Assembly: GCA_020796225.1 (NCBI GenBank)
Contig: CM036759.1
Coordinates: 21,913,813-21,977,812, forward strand
From: Arion vulgaris
Lineage: Eukaryota > Mollusca > Gastropoda > Stylommatophora > Arionidae
DNA length: 64,000 nt
Reading direction: 5' to 3'
Below, in pieces: positions 62,419-64,000 of this stretch. The notes under the pieces are model-generated. The model worked only from the letters and a program-made list of their open reading frames with translations, made no database searches and had not been told where the DNA came from. The first letter of the stretch is position 1, and each line of letters opens with the position of its first letter. The position numbers and the translations under genes were made by a program.

Positions 62419-64000
62419 TAACTGTGTATATCTGTTTTTTTTCTCTTTGCTAATGTAGAAGCATGATCCGAGACCCTAACTGTGTATATCTGTCTTTTTT
62501 CTCTTTGCTAATGTAGAAGCATGATCCGAGACCCCAACTGTGTATATCTGTCTTTTTTCTCTTTGTTAATGTAGAAACATGATCCGAGTCCCTAACTGTG
62601 TATATCTGTCTTTTTTCTCTTTGTTAATGTAGAAACATGATCCGAGTCCCTAACTGTGTATATCTGTCTTTTTTCTCTTTGTTAATGTAGAAGCATGATC
62701 CGAGACCCTAACTGTGTATATCTGTCTTTTTTCTCTTTGTTAATGTAGAAACATGATCCGAGACCTAACTGTGTATATCTGTCTTTTTTCTCTTTGTTAA
62801 TGTAGAAACATGATCCGAGTCCCTAACTGTGTATATCTGTCTTTTTTCTCTTTGTTAATGTAGAAGCATGATCCGAGTCCCTAACTGTGTATATCTGTCT
62901 TTTTTCTCTTTGTTAATGTAGAAGCATGATCCGAGACCCTAACTGTGTATATCTGTCTTTTTTCTCTTTGCTAATGTAGAAGAATGATCCGAGACCCCAA
63001 CTGTGTATATCTGTCTTTTTTCTCTTTGTTAATGTAGAAACATGATCCGAGTCCCTAACTGTGTATATCTGTCTTTTTTCTCTTTGTTAATGTAGAAGCA
63101 TGATCCGAGTCCCTAACTGTGTATATCTGTCTTTTTTCTCTTTGCTAATGTAGAAGCATGATCCGAGTCCCTAACTGTGTATATCTGTCTTTTTTCTCTT
63201 TGTTAATGTAGAAACATGATCCGAGACCCTAACTGTGTATATCTGTCTTTTTTCTCTTTGTTAATGTAGAAGCATGATCCGAGTCCCTAACTGTGTATAT
63301 CTGTCTTTTTTCTCTTTGCTAATGTAGAAGCATGATCCGAGTCCCTAACTGTGTATATCTGTCTTTTTTCTCTTTGTTAATGTAGAAGCATGATCCGAGT
63401 CCCTAACTGTGTATATCTGTCTTTTTTCTCTTTGTTAATGTAGAAGCATGATCCGAGACCCTAACTGTGTATATCTGTCTTTTTTCTCTTTGTTAATGTA
63501 GAAGCATGATCCGAGACCCTAACTGTGTATATCTGTCTTTTTTCTCTTTGTTAATGTAGAAACATGATCCGAGTCCCTAACTGTGTATATCTGTCTTTTT
63601 TCTCTTTGTTAATGTAGAAGCATGATCCGAGTCCCTAACTGTGTATATCTGTCTTTTTTCTCTTTGCTAATGTAGAAGCATGATCCGAGTCCCTAACTGT
63701 GTATATCTGTCTTTTTTCTCTTTGTTAATGTAGAAGCATGATCCGAGACCCTAACTGTGTATATCTGTCTTTTTTCTCTTTGCTAATGTAGAAGAATGAT
63801 CCGAGACCCCAACTGTGTATATCTGTCTTTTTTCTCTTTGTTAATGTAGAAACATGATCCGAGTCCCTAACTGTGTATATCTGTCTTTTTTCTCTTTGTT
63901 AATGTAGAAGCATGATCCGAGTCCCTAACTGTGTATATCTGTCTTTTTTCTCTTTGCTAATGTAGAAGCATGATCCGAGTCCCTAACTGTGTATATCTGT
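62419..64000. repeat. 58-bp minisatellite, about 27 copies, with higher-order period
   Basis: AACTGTGTATATCTGTCTTT recurs every 58 bp to the window edge. Units vary at four sites (GAAGC/GAAAC/GAAGA, GAGTCCC/GAGACCC/GAGACCCC, TTGTT/TTGCT). The rare AGAATGATCC-ACCCC unit recurs at 62981 and 63793, 812 bp = 14 units apart, with matching units after it. Confidence 0.97.

Overview
The window is eukaryotic: GT-AG introns, AT-rich intergenic DNA, and many non-LTR retrotransposons, tRNA-headed SINEs, MITEs and minisatellites. It looks like an invertebrate animal, and a lophotrochozoan (mollusc-like) genome is the best guess from repeat content. That placement is inference, not proof. No bacterial-type operon, rRNA gene, CRISPR array or functional tRNA was seen.

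Only one host protein-coding gene is supported: a Jagged/Serrate-type Notch ligand on the minus strand. Twenty-three coding exons run from 61565 down to the stop codon at 21134-21136. I joined them by eye. Every intron is GT-AG, all phases agree, and the join gives one open frame of 1081 residues. It covers the region before the DSL domain, a DSL domain with canonical cysteine spacing, 16 EGF repeats (including the large atypical EGF10), a VWC-like domain, a conserved juxtamembrane region, one membrane segment and a cytoplasmic tail of about 115 residues ending in Glu-Val-Ile-Val. The first exons (signal peptide and most of the MNNL/C2 domain) lie beyond 64000.

Layout. 1-787 is a 75-bp satellite. 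800-21000, downstream of the gene, holds broken LINEs, SINEs, two TTAA-flanked piggyBac-type elements (16861-17173 and 19721-20845) and a 5'-truncated RNase H-bearing LINE with a 14-bp target duplication (17276-18767), separated by long featureless AT-rich stretches. 21134-61565 is the Jagged gene; its introns carry further LINE 3' ends, two related SINE subfamilies, a 49-bp minisatellite, an inverted (twin-primed) copy of the 17-kb LINE, hAT-type MITEs and a GC-rich LINE plus tandem-repeat block at 50.9-53.5 kb. 61681-64000 is minisatellite, including a 58-bp array with a 14-unit higher-order period that runs off the window.

The Jagged protein would act at the cell surface as a transmembrane Notch ligand (DSL plus EGF1-2 contact Notch). 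The other coding sequence in the window is broken mobile-element protein. I found no convincing undescribed system. The most unusual structures are the two inverted retroelement copies, the core-deleted piggyBac element and the higher-order minisatellite.
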